From Dasyornis broadbenti (lineage: Eukaryota > Chordata > Aves > Passeriformes > Dasyornithidae): a DNA stretch of 64,000 nucleotides. Shown piece after piece: positions 47,201 through 56,170 of this stretch; positions within the stretch are counted from its first letter, which is position 1; each line of letters starts with the position of its first letter. The stretch spans positions 124,001 through 188,000 of the forward strand of contig VZRN01002233.1 of assembly GCA_013397935.1 (NCBI GenBank). The letters are read 5' to 3'. A program made the translations under genes and the position numbers. The notes under the pieces are model-generated. The model saw only the letters and a list, made by a program, of their open reading frames with translations. It was not told the DNA's origin and did no database searches.

Positions 47201-48947
47201 ATCAGTGCAGACCCTCCGCAGCCTCTCGCCTCTCTTGCCGTTCCCTCAGGCTGCTGGCATCCCATTACCAGAGCACTTCTCGTCACACACCCCAGGCTGC
47301 TCCGGCCCTGCCGGGCTCGGCTTTGGTTACAGCGGGAGCGAGGGGAAAGGCGAGGGCTCGCTCAGCGAGGGGCACGGCCCCAATTAGCAGCACTCTGCCC
47401 AGCTCCTGCCCGCTGTGAAAGGCCGGGAAGGGAGGGAAAACGAGCGGAAAGCGAGGGAAAAGGGGCTGGGGGCGGGGAGGCAAGCTGTCGGCAGCTTTTT
47501 GGAGGGAAACAGCAGCTTTCTGGAGGGAAACAGCGGCTCCCTGCAGGGAGATGCAGCCAAGAGCCAGGGCTGCCTCACGGATGCTCCCGGGAGCCACGGA
47601 ACACGCACAAGTGGCAGGGAGCCCTCGCACGCCCGCGATGCTTTTTCAAGACTTTATCTTAGACAGAAGCAAAGGCTTCTTACAGGAAGGGCGGCGGCAC
47701 GGAGCCGGCGCTGTGGTGGGAGCAGAGCTGGGAGCACTGCGTGCCCCTCCAGCAGCTCTGCCTCTGCAGCAGCTCACAAATGGCTTTAACTCCACGCTGT
47801 TTGTCCCAGAGCGAACGATGCTCTACTCCTGTCCTGGTACTCCCCTAGAGCTCCGAGTCCCTGCTTGCAGTGATGTTATCTCACAATAAGCAGCTACGGT
47901 TTTACTGACCCCTCTGCCATCGATTACAGGTGACCAGACCCTGCACCAGTGCCAGCAGCGCTGCACCTGCAAGGTTGGGCTGGGTTTAAGAGCCAGCAAA
48001 CACCCCACTGTCTCCCCAGAGCCCCCAGCCCACCCTGCAGGACAATCCAGTCTGTGCCTGGTGCAGGTGCCTGTCCCTGCCGTCTCAGCACACTCACCAT
48101 CACCGAGTCTGTCATGCCTCTCATCTGGAACACGTCCATCTTGACCTCTGTGCGGTTGGAGACCTCATTGCTGCCGGTGGGGTTGGCTGGAGGGAGGTCG
48201 AAGTAGGTGCTGTCTGGCTCCCTGAGGAGAAGGTGAGGGCACAGTCATCTTCCCAGATCTCCAAAGCTCTGTCCCACCACCACCACCCCCAGCAACTCAG
48301 AGTCCCCTCAAACCTTGTCCCTTTCCCAACTTCTTCCCCCATGCTCTGCTTTTATTTCCACGTGGCAGAGCAGGCTTTGCTCAGGCAAACTGCTGCCCAG
48401 CAGGTAAAGCAAGCAGGGACTTAGGAAATTTTTCATCCACCCAGCTCCAGCGTATCTGTCACCCTGGGATGTCCTTACATGAGAGGACCAAGGGAGGAAG
48501 CGGATGACATGAAGCACAGTCCTCCCTCGCTTGATTAAAGTATGAGGTTCAGAGGCCAGAAGACTTGCAAACTCCCTTAGTGGGGCTGGAAGATGTACAG
48601 TTTTGGAATTAAGGGTCCCCAGTTCACAGGGAGCTCTGCTCCGGCCCTGACAGTGTCTCCACACTGCCCTGGAGCACTGGAGCCAGGATGGAGCTACCCA
48701 TGAGCCAGACAGAGCCACGGTGTTTGGTGAACGGAATGCCCTGAGCAGAGTCTGGAACCTGGGAGCAAAATTCACCAGGTGGCAAAGACATCTGTGGAAA
48801 GTACAGGACGCAAAAGGGAATTTGTCTTTGCTAAAGGGTCACTGCTGCCTTGGAACACCCACCATGGAAATGATCACACACTACTTACAGTGTGCTCCAG
48901 AGATGCTCGAATGTGGTGCCTTCATCAGCTGGGGATGACTGGGACAT
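26298..48947 (-). CDS. TP73: TP73 (p73), p53-family transcription factor, TA-alpha form
   Basis: Thirteen coding exons (transcript order, minus strand): 48947-48889 (ATG), 48221-48098, 43368-43123, 31834-31648, 31526-31411, 30971-30862, 30504-30362, 30025-29937, 29629-29505, 29376-29222, 29117-28985, 28276-28183 and 26618-26298 (TGA). They total 1902 bp, 633 residues, all in phase. Order of domains: transactivation segment (TTFEHLWSTLEPDSTYFDLP, residues ~11-30); DNA-binding domain ~120-300 with zinc ligands in KRCPNHELG and CNSSCVGGMNRRP and the contact loop RICACPGRDRK; nuclear signal KKRRH; tetramerisation helix from ~359 (VRGRENFEILMKIKESLELV); PPPPY motif; SAM domain ~487-553 (FLTGLGCPNCIDYF); C-terminal tail. 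The exon sizes allow the known beta isoform by skipping 28276-28183. p73 controls apoptosis, neural development and the multiciliated-cell programme. The non-coding TA exon 1 was not located. Confidence 0.97.
26619..28182 (-). other. TP73: TP73 last intron
   Basis: No coding sequence seen. It contains a 20-bp tandem duplication at 27941-27980, each copy holding a RUNX-type TGTGGTTT, and otherwise unique sequence with a few plus-strand AATAAA hexamers that have no matching gene. Confidence 0.6.
31022..31087. repeat. Two-copy 40-bp tandem repeat in TP73 intron
   Basis: The segment 'gctgggatccccggggagtg' plus 'aagaa' occurs at 31022-31047 and again at 31062-31087, a 40-bp period in the intron between the exons at 31411 and 30971. 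Confidence 0.8.
33994..34014. promoter_or_regulatory. Weak CTCF-like motif in TP73 intron
   Basis: CCCGCAGGGGGAAGG within 33994-34014 matches about 12 of 15 positions of the CTCF core CCASYAGRGGGCRSY. It lies in a mixed AT/GC-rich block with paired GATA sites (tgataaccttatcg, about 34039-34052). Confidence 0.3.
36282..36321. promoter_or_regulatory. Cluster of RUNX, MYB and Grainyhead-like motifs in TP73 intron
   Basis: AAACCGCAA at 36282-36290 (RUNX, inverted), CCGTTA at 36294-36299 and CTGTTA at 36316-36321 (both MYB core inverted), and AACCGGCT at 36299-36306 (one mismatch from the Grainyhead/CP2 core). They lie within 40 bp, in repeat-free sequence beside an AT-rich block. It is an enhancer candidate only. 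Confidence 0.3.
36598..36950. repeat. Minisatellite with ~65-85 bp units in TP73 intron
   Basis: About five diverged units, each with 'agggatgccccaaaagccac', a cytosine-rich stretch 'ccctgtgcctccagtccctg', 'caccacagtggtgat' and 'gattggggtgatggcc'. Units differ by indels, so reading frames through the array are not conserved. Confidence 0.85.
38790..39000. promoter_or_regulatory. Orphan CpG-rich island inside TP73 intron
   Basis: About 210 bp with many CpGs (gcggcgagaaaactgccgcg, ggcgggcaggatgccggcgt), sharply richer than flanking intron and bounded by AT-rich homeobox-like motifs (cctaattatc, ccattaaaaatg). It is 4.1-4.3 kb downstream (in transcript sense) of the exon ending at 43123. No exon is recognisable. 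It could be an alternative promoter or an enhancer. Confidence 0.35.
39405..39700 (-). mobile_element. Ancient CR1/L3-like LINE fragment
   Basis: 'aattgttcctatggctaatt', 'atcctcactgctaaaaa', 'ctgccttgtttctagtctga', 'ttgcctggcttcagcttcca' and 'gctattagattaaagagc' form the inverted 3' part of an old CR1-type LINE found across reptiles and birds. It is heavily diverged compared with the avian CR1 copies elsewhere in the window. Confidence 0.55.
44904..44913 (+). promoter_or_regulatory. Perfect MEF2-type / TATA-like site CTATAAATAG
   Basis: CTATAAATAG fits the MEF2 consensus CTAWWWWTAG exactly and also contains a TATAAATA box on the plus strand. No plus-strand gene follows, so MEF2 binding is the likelier meaning if the site is used at all. 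Confidence 0.3.
46342..46380 (-). CDS. TP73: TP73 deltaN-specific first coding exon (exon 3')
   Basis: An ATG at 46380-46378 opens 13 codons reading MLYISDPMQHYTT, followed by the donor gtaggtg. It is phase 0 and joins directly to the exon at 43368 (SQFNLLNNSMDQ). The human deltaNp73 start, as I recall it, is MLYVGDPARHLATA before QFNLL, so length, position and sequence agree. This exon replaces the transactivation domain and yields the dominant-negative deltaNp73 isoform. Confidence 0.93.
46381..46680 (-). promoter_or_regulatory. TP73: deltaNp73 internal promoter (P2) region
   Basis: This is sequence immediately upstream (minus strand) of the deltaN ATG. It is GC-rich at 46430-46510, preceded by an AT-rich TTTAATGAAT (46650-46641 on the minus strand) and then the p53/p73 response element. 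The transcription start was not determined. Confidence 0.6.
46656..46675 (-). promoter_or_regulatory. TP73: p53/p73 response element of the deltaNp73 promoter
   Basis: On the minus strand the site reads GGGCAAGCTG followed directly by GGGCCTGCCC. Each decamer fits RRRCWWGYYY with one mismatch, and there is no spacer. The published human P2 element, as remembered, differs only at one central base. It would let p53 and TAp73 induce their own inhibitor deltaNp73 (negative feedback). It lies 276-295 bp upstream of the deltaN ATG. Confidence 0.8.
46963..47080. repeat. (GGAT)n microsatellite in TP73 intron 3
   Basis: About 29 uninterrupted copies of a 4-bp unit (TGGA/GGAT), flanked by degenerate copies from about 46911. 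It lies about 0.6 kb upstream of the deltaN exon. Tandem length is likely polymorphic. Confidence 0.98.
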
Positions 48948-49120
48948 CTTCACAGCAGGGGAGTCCGAGAGAGGATAAATCACTCTGGAGGCAAAGCGGA
49001 ACAGCAGGGTTAGCAGTGCCAGCGTGCTGTGCTGTGCTGTGCTGTGCCATCTCACTCCAGCAAAGCAGCCGGCCAACGGCAGGAACCCCTCAATCCCAAC
49101 TCACTCTCAGCAGCACAACA

Positions 49121-49385
49121 GGTACCAGAGACCCCCAGAGCCATCGTGGGGGACACTCAGGACCAGAGACCCCCGGAGTCCATCGCAGAGGACACACAAG
49201 ATGAGAGACCCCAGGATTCATCGTGGGGGACACACAGGACCACAGAACTCAGAGCCATGGGGGACACACAAGACCAGAGAACCCAGGGCCCATTGCTGGG
49301 GACTCACAGGACCAGAGCCCCTCAGGGTCCATCGTGGGGGACACACAGGACCAGAACCACCAAGGTCCACCATGAGGGACAGTGC
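49121..49385. repeat. ~40-47 bp minisatellite upstream of TP73
   Basis: About six diverged units of the type 'gggggacacacaggaccaga' + 'gacccccagggtccatcgt'. The unit contains no obvious regulatory motif; some copies have lost 5-10 bp. Confidence 0.9.
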
Positions 49386-52300
49386 CCACACCCCCGGCAG
49401 TGCAGATGGCAGGCGGATGTGACCCAAGCTCAGCGGAAGGAGCTCTTTCTCCAGTCAAAGCCTCCTGGATGCTGCTGCACACTCACAAGCAGAACCATGC
49501 TCAGTCCAGTCCGTTCCTCTCTCCCCTGCAAGGTTTCTTGTCCTCTCTCAGGCATGGGAGGAAAGCAGCCCAGCCCAGCTCTCCCTGTGTGTCCAGAGCC
49601 TCTCAGATGCAGCAGCCGGAGACAGAGGTTTCACGGAGCCATCTTGAGCCTCGTGCTGCCTTCCCCTACAGGCACCCATCTTCCTGCTGCCTTACCTGCT
49701 CCCTGGAAGCGGCAGGAGCTCTTCCCTGCCCTGGCTGACACGGATACACCCCAGGCACATCAGGCTGCTGCTTTTACCCACGCTGGTGTTAGCATCCCAC
49801 CTCAGCTACGACATGTCATAGTGAAAACCCGAAACTTCCTGCTTCTTGGTAGCGAGTTGTGCATTGAGGGCAACCACTCTCTGAGTGAGGGATGCTTGGG
49901 GTCGCCCAGGCCCCTCTGACTCAGCTGGGGACTGGGTGGCTGCCGGGGAGAGAGTTAAAACGAAAGCAGGGAAGCTTTCCCCATCAGCATCTCCCGTGGG
50001 CCGCTTTCTACAAAACACAGCATCCGCAGCACCCTGCCTGGAGGAATTCCCGTGGCACAGGAGGGCTCCTTTCCCGCTGATCCCACAGCAGGAACAGCTA
50101 ACAGGGACAGGCCGGTGTCCTTCCGCCCCTCCTTTCCCACGTGTGACACACAGAGAAATGAAAGGACCTACAGGGCAGCTCTGAGAGAAGGAAAAGCCTA
50201 GAACAGATGCAGGCAGCTGCTGGTGGCCTTACCCTTCTTCCATGCTGCTTTTTCTGGCCCAGGGCAGCTTCAGGAAGGAGCCAGGCCTTTCCCTCCAGAG
50301 GAGAAAACACCTCCGCACCGCCCCGGCTGTGTGGTCATCATGGGTGACACCAGCTCTAACCACGTGGCTGCTCTCGTTTTCAAAAGGAAAGAAATCTGAC
50401 TATTTTAAGGGCGTTTTGGAAGTTCCCTTTCACTCTTTCAAAGCACGACCTGCATGTGCAAAGCCAGGCTGGTGTCTTCTCATGTCTGAGCTCTGAACTA
50501 GGGGGTACAAAGGAAAGTGGGGGTGGTCGGTGCTGTTAAGGCACCCTGCTGCTGTGATCCCTACTCATCCTGGGAAAGCAGCAGGAGTGACAGCCTGGCA
50601 TCAGGCACCTGGGTCGGTAAAGAATTCACCAACCGATTTATTTACAAGTAGGGTTCCCCAAAATTTGCACGGTGCTGATGCAATTCCCTCTGAAAAGAGG
50701 TGCCATTTGGAGCCCTGTTTTGCAAGGAATCGTGGAGGCATTCACGTTTGGGAAGCTGGGAAAGCACTGTGATGGTGAGGTCCTGCAGGAGGAAAAGACA
50801 CCCTGTGGGAGGCAGCGGGAGCCCTGTGGCTCATCAAAATTAATGATAAACTGGGCAGAGCCTTAGAGCCTAAACCCACATTGCTCCGGAAGCATTCCTG
50901 GGTGCCATTTCCGTGCCCAAGGTTATCCTTCCTCTGTCCAAGGCTGAGTAAATGGCACCTGGGGCTGAGCACAGCAGCAGTGGCAGAGCTCAGGACCAGT
51001 CACAGCCCGGGTTCAGCTCTCTGCCCCTTCCAGCCCTGCAGTCTGGAGCCTCTTGTGGCTCTGCCCTTGCTGATGTGTCAGCTCCCTGCTGTCACCAGCT
51101 CCCCACACCAAGGGGAACACCTGGGGTATCATCCTGACTTCTCCCAGCAAGAGTTCTCCAGCCAGACTGCACCAGGAGGATTATCACCTCCAGAGACCCC
51201 AGACTACTTATGAAAGTGAAGATGTCCTCGCCCAGGGAAGGGTGCAGCAAGGAATTCTCCATCCCTTCTGCCTGGATGCAGCAGGGAGGCAGCACGGGAT
51301 GCTTGGCACGGCTGGCACAGCTCGGGAGGGACCTGCACTGGATTTATTGCAGGTTTCTAGAGGAAAAGAGACCTAAACGTGCAAACCAGGGTGTGGATGC
51401 TGGGATCCAGGACTGACAGTGGGATTTGCCAGTGTTCAGTGGGAGAGCTGCACTCCGAGCCGGCTCCAGCGTTCGCTGGACTGCTGCCTCCCTCTGTTGC
51501 TAGTCTGGGCATTGCAGGGAAACTGCGCAAGGGAAAAGAGGCCGGGAGCAAGGAGAGACAGCCTGAGAAGAGGCGATCGGCCACCTCGGCTCCCTCTGGG
51601 ACCCGGCTCAGCCCAAGGCGGGGCTGCCACCCCAGGATGCGGGAGCCGGTGGGGTCACACCGGGTCTGGTTCCTTCTGTCCGTGCAACTTTCCTGTGAGC
51701 TGCCACTGAAATCATCTCCAAAGATTAGTACGGAAAAACTCTGTGTACTCAGTTTTTCCACACTGCAGTGGAAAACCCAGCCCCAGGGACAGAGGGAGAA
51801 GGAAAAGCACGGACCAAGGTCCCTACAGCCACCCCAAAATGGGAGAAAACTCCCTGGAGAAGCAGAGCAGATGAACTTCCATATATTCAACCATGCTTCA
51901 CTCATAGGGCTGTGACCACAGAGCCTGCATAATTTATTAGAATGATTAGAAACTCAACTTCTTTCATCACAATGGAGAAGATGAAGGCCACTTCAGGCTC
52001 TCAGCCTTGCAAGGATCACTGCCTGCTCACTGAGCTTCTGCACTCTCTGGAAGGAGCATCTTTGATCTCACCATCAACTTTAGGGCTCAGGTTCAGCACC
52101 TAGAAATGCTCAGTATTTGTTATCACTTAGTGACAACAAATTCACCGTTTTCCCGCCACTCCAACAGCCCAGAATGAAACATGACAGTGTTTTGCAGCCA
52201 CCTTAAAAGGAGATAAATACACAAACCCGATGTAAAAGGGCGATGACTAATTCCCAAGGACTCTTGGAGAGCAGGACTTCCAAGAGCCATTTCCACGGCT

Positions 52301-53355
52301 CATATGGAGCTGCTCCATGACTTGGGAACTGGCCCTGGACCTTCTCTCCTCTGCACAGTGAGACCCACCAGCCTCATCCAGCCCACAGGAAACAACTTCA
52401 TGTTTGCAAAAATGCTGCCAGCCCCAAGGTGCCAACACTGCCCTGTGCTATCATTCATTCATCCCTGACTATTAAACTCACACCTGCAGAACGAGGTTTG
52501 TAAAAGCAACGGAGAGCGGGTGAGTGAGTTTTCCTGCAGCACACTTGGATCTCAGGAGCCCTGCTTTGGGGTCTAGCAGCTTATCAACAATTTTCTTTCC
52601 AATGAGGAGGCAGGATGGGCAGAAATCCTGTCTGGCTGCAGACACTGACAGCAGCTCATGATGGGGCAGGAGGCTGAGGCGGCTGCTCCCCCTCCCTGCT
52701 TGGCAGCCCAGCCTCAGCCCTGCACAGGGACCTGGCAGTGGCAGCTGTCCCTGCATCCCACCAGAATTCAGCCCCCCCATTGCTTCTCCCATTCAAAGCT
52801 TGGCCGATTTTCCCTCCACGAGTGCTTTAACTCCAGAGTTAAAGCACGTGGGAGCAAACTTTTAAGACACTTCAATATTGTGTCACAAGCCCACGAAGCA
52901 GAGCAGCCACAAATCATCTTCCAGCTGCGTTATCGAGCACTCAGGGGAGGGTCGTGCTGAGAAACTCACACACACACATACCAAGGGGTTTCCCTTCATA
53001 GTTTTTTTTCCTCCTACCTGCGTTTTGAGTTCCCCCGGAGGTCTCCCACGGACAGGAGCGGCCTGGGATTGAGGATCTACGTTATTTACTGCACTACACT
53101 GGAGTAGCGTCCCGGTCGCCAAGGCAATGACATTGGAGCTGCTGAAAGCTGTGTGAAAAGTGAGGCAAAAGCTCCTGCGCTCCTTCCTGGAATAGGAGGC
53201 AGTTGCAAGGGGGTGGGGAGTGCTCAGCCAAGCGTGCCAGGGAATTAAAGCTGGTCACCAGCACCGAAGTGACGCCGGGGCAAGTTGGCTCTGCGGGCTG
53301 CAACCGTGGTGGCCGCTCGGCAGCACTGCGCCCGAGGTGGCTGCTGGGCTTTAAT

Positions 53356-53515
53356 CACAGAGTCACAGAATCAGGGAATGGTTTGAGTTGAAGGGAAGCT
53401 TAAAGATCATCTTGTTCCACCACCTGCCACGGGCAGGGACACCTTTCACTATCCCAGGTTACTCCAAGCCCTGTCCAGCCTGGCCTCGGACACTTCCAGG
53501 GATGGGACACTCAGC
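53356..53515 (-). mobile_element. CR1 3' fragment
   Basis: Inverted CR1 terminus: 'cagagtcacagaatcaggga', 'atggtttgagttgaaggg', 'gccacgggcagggacacctt', 'tccagcctggcctcggacac'. Confidence 0.9.
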
Positions 53516-54907
53516 AAAGGACACTCAGTGTAGATCAAGGGGGCTTTGCCCCTCACCAGATTGATGGACTGAGGTGGTTTTACGTTTGCATTCAGCCAAA
53601 TGACCACGTCATCTCTCCTGGGGTGACCAGGACCACCTGCCTGGGGGGTCGGGAAGGGCTCTGGGATTCCCTGCGCTGCGTCCCCCAGGGAACAGTGACT
53701 TGCCAAGGCACTCGGAGAGGGGCAGCGGATGAAGACTGAATATTTCTGATTAAAAACCATCATCCACAAGGCTAATTGTTCACGTCCTCTGGACTCACAG
53801 ACACCCTGTCACACCAACATCCCCCTCACAAGCTCCCGTGTCACAGGTCACTTGCCCTCGGTCACCCGGGGCAGGCACTGAGCCCTACTCATCCCTGGGC
53901 AGTCACTGCTTGTGTTCAGGTCCCCTGTCCCCACTTGGGGACCCACAGACACCCCCTGCCCGCAGGCACCCCCACATCACACCTGGGACAGATGGTGACG
54001 GCAGAGCAGCTGTCGTGTCTGTCCCTCTGTTGTGGGGACAGAAAACGGATGCATTCACCCAACCAAAACATATCGGTGGCGCTGGAACCAGTTTTTGAAA
54101 CCCAAATAATCTGTAATGAAAACAAGACTCGAATATTTGCTCTGATCGTGGGGTTTAATTTTAAGTGATGGTGATTGTGGCCCCCAAACAGGGAGGGGCC
54201 GTCCCACCCGGGCCATGCTGTCACTGGGACGGGAGCCAGGCTGCTGCCACCCAGAAATTCCGGGGTGGAGCCTGGGGCGACGAAGGGAGACAGTTGTGCA
54301 TCCCCCTAGCAGTTCAGTGGGGAAGGGATGAAGAGGATCTTCAGCCGCGGGACCAGGGAGTTTTGGGGACACTGACTGCTTTGGGGACAGAGACATCTCT
54401 GTCATTGTCCTCATCCCCCGCTTGGCTCCTCTGCTCCCCGGCAGCCGGCGGTACCGGGAGGGGGCTGTTTCCCAAGGAAATATGCCCCCTGGGAGAGGTT
54501 ATCTGGGATCTGCCCCTTCCCCGGTGTGTCTGTATTTATTTACTTATTGATTTATTGATTCCAGTCAGTTCACATCCTTTTTGCTGGGGTATTTCTATTG
54601 CAATTATTAGTTCCTCTGTCCTGTCCGGGGAACCTGGCGGGACATCCCACGTGTGCTCCCGTTGCTGTTGGTAATTACCCTTCAGTGGTGATTAGCCGGA
54701 AGGAGCGATTAATTAGCCAGGGCAGTCGCGGGCGCGGGACACTGCCCGCGGAAAGGCGCCAGATAAGGGGGTGGTTCTCTGAGGATGGGGAGACGAGGGG
54801 GAACACGCCCCTTGGCTCATTAACCGCGTTATTAAGCGGCTCATTACCAGCTTATTTGCATACTAATGAGGCTCACGCGGCGCCTTCCCTCACACTTCCC
54901 GCCGCCG

Positions 54908-54922
54908 GGCGCCCCCTGCTGG
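54908..54922 (-). promoter_or_regulatory. Full-match CTCF core motif at WRAP73 promoter
   Basis: The minus strand reads CCAGCAGGGGGCGCC, matching CCASYAGRGGGCRSY at all 15 positions. It sits just upstream of the sequence gap that probably hides WRAP73 exon 1. Confidence 0.6.
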
Positions 54923-54934
54923 GCCGGCGCGGGG

Positions 54935-54953
54935 ACCACAACTCCCGGCGTGC
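54935..54953 (+). promoter_or_regulatory. ZNF143/THAP11-type (SBS) promoter motif
   Basis: ACCACAACTCCCGGCGTGC closely follows the ZNF143 element ACTACAAYTCCCAGMATGC, typical of TSS-proximal sites in housekeeping promoters. It is 13 bp from the CTCF-type core. Confidence 0.6.
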
Positions 54954-54994
54954 CCCGGGGCGGCCCCTCCCGCGCTGCCCCGCCCTTTCCGGCG

Positions 54995-55118
54995 NNNNNN
55001 NNNNNNNNNNNNNNNNNNNNNNNNNNNNNNNNNNNNNNNNNNNNNNNNNNNNNNNNNNNNNNNNNNNNNNNNNNNNNNNNNNNNNNNNNNNNNNNNNNNN
55101 NNNNNNNNNNNNNNNNNN
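54995..55118. other. Assembly gap (124 N) at WRAP73 5' end
   Basis: 124 N in the CpG island. The WRAP73 coding exon 1 (about 23 codons in other vertebrates) is missing from the visible sequence and most simply lies here. Confidence 0.99.
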
Positions 55119-55322
55119 TCTGAGCGGCTGCGGCGCGGGGCCCCCCGGGGCCGGGCCGAGCTGGGGACGGACACGGAGTGGGCAGCGATGGAGCCCCGGA
55201 TCCTGAGGGCCTGAGCTCAGAGGCTGCTGCCGAGAGGCTTTGAGGCAATAAGGGTCACTACCAGAGACCTGATTTAGGTTAAATTAACCTCAATCAGTTA
55301 AATGAATTAGTATTGTAAATTA

Positions 55323-55658
55323 AGTAGTACCTGAAGGGAGCCTACAGGAAGGATGGAGAGGGGCTGTTTACAACGGTTTGGAGATGCAGGACAAGGGGGA
55401 ACAGCTTCAAACTGCCAGAGGGCAGGGTTAGATGGAATATTGGGAAGGAATCCTTCCCCGTGAGGGTGGTGAGGTCCTGGCACAGGGTGCTCAGAGCAGC
55501 TGTGGCTGCCCCTGGGTCCCTGGAAGTGTCCAAGGCCAGGCTGGACAGGGCTCGGAGCAGCCTGGGGTAGTGGAAGGTGTCCCTGCACATGGCGGGTGGT
55601 GGGATTGGATGGACTGTAAGGTCCCTTCCAACCCAAACCATTCTGGGATTCTGTGAAA
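55323..55658 (+). mobile_element. CR1 3' fragment in WRAP73 intron 1
   Basis: One of the best-preserved copies: 'ggaagaatcc'-type start region, 'ctgtggctgcccctgggtcc', 'gccaggctggacagggctcg', 'gtaaggtcccttccaaccca', ending 'aaccattctgggattctgtg'. Confidence 0.95.
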
Positions 55659-55820
55659 TAAAATAGTAGTTATGAGACAAAAAGGCAATTTTTAAAAACT
55701 GGAATTACTTAGTCAGCAGTGATGGAATCAACAAGGATTCTATGTATTAGTTATAACTCCCTTCCCACCTGGTGTAGCTGTTCTCGCTGTAGTTTGTGCT
55801 GGAGCTCAGTGCCCACTGAA

Positions 55821-56035
55821 TAGAATTACAGAATTCCAGACTGGTTTGGGATGGAAGGAGCCTTAAAGCTTATCTAGTCCAAAGCCCCTGCCATGGACAG
55901 GGCCATCTTCAACTATCTCAAGTTGCTGCAAGCCCTGTCCAACCTGGCCTTGGTCATTTCCAGGGATGGGGCAGTCACAGCTTCTCTCCACAACCTGTGC
56001 CAGTGGCTCACCACCCTCACAGGGAGGATTTTTTT
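55821..56035 (-). mobile_element. CR1 3' fragment in WRAP73 intron 1
   Basis: Inverted copy beginning 'tagaattacagaattccaga' with 'tttgggatggaaggagcctt', 'aagccctgtccaacctggcc' and 'cacaacctgtgccagtggct'. It lies in opposite orientation to the copy ~160 bp upstream. Confidence 0.93.
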
Positions 56036-56170
56036 CTTTAAAACACAACGTTCACCCTCTCTGAACTAAATCTTGGATCGCAGTGAGGTGGGACAGCAGC
56101 CCAGCAGGTACATCTGTGGTGCTCCATCCAGGATCCTGCCCCACCTCAGCCCTGTCCCCATCCCCCTCAG

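Larger units (their letters stand above)
43369..48097 (-). other. TP73: TP73 intron 3, carrying the deltaN promoter and first exon
   Basis: The intron between TA exon 3 and exon 4 contains the deltaN exon (46342-46380), its response element (46656-46675) and a (GGAT)n microsatellite (46963-47080). It also holds a short (TG)n run at about 45545-45562 and a CTATAAATAG site at 44904-44913. No other coding sequence is supported. Confidence 0.8.
48948..54994. other. TP73 upstream region / TP73-WRAP73 intergenic interval
   Basis: This is 5' to the TP73 TA start codon. The exon with the ATG probably begins at 48984, after an acceptor 'cctccag'. The non-coding TA exon 1 and promoter P1 should be here or in the GC-rich block near 54700-54994, but I cannot place them. 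Contents: (TGTGC)n run at about 49024-49048, minisatellite 49121-49385, one CR1 at 53356-53515 and a GC-rich, octamer-containing (ATTTGCAT, 54853-54860) promoter-like block. Confidence 0.5.
54700..55250. promoter_or_regulatory. WRAP73: WRAP73 CpG-island promoter region
   Basis: A GC-rich block around the 124-N gap with CTCF- and ZNF143-type motifs and a TTCCCGCC E2F-like site at about 54896-54903. Right after the gap, an ATG at 55188 opens only eight codons before a stop and does not give the expected WRAP73 N-terminus. The true start is therefore probably inside the gap. Confidence 0.55.

Noticed and set aside
49029..49919. 296-codon plus-strand frame upstream of TP73
   Set aside because: Driven by a stop-poor minisatellite; no conserved protein features.
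55188..55214. ATG after the gap as the WRAP73 start
   Set aside because: Opens only eight codons and does not resemble the WRAP73 N-terminus; the next WRAP73 exon needs a preceding phase-0 exon of ~23 codons.
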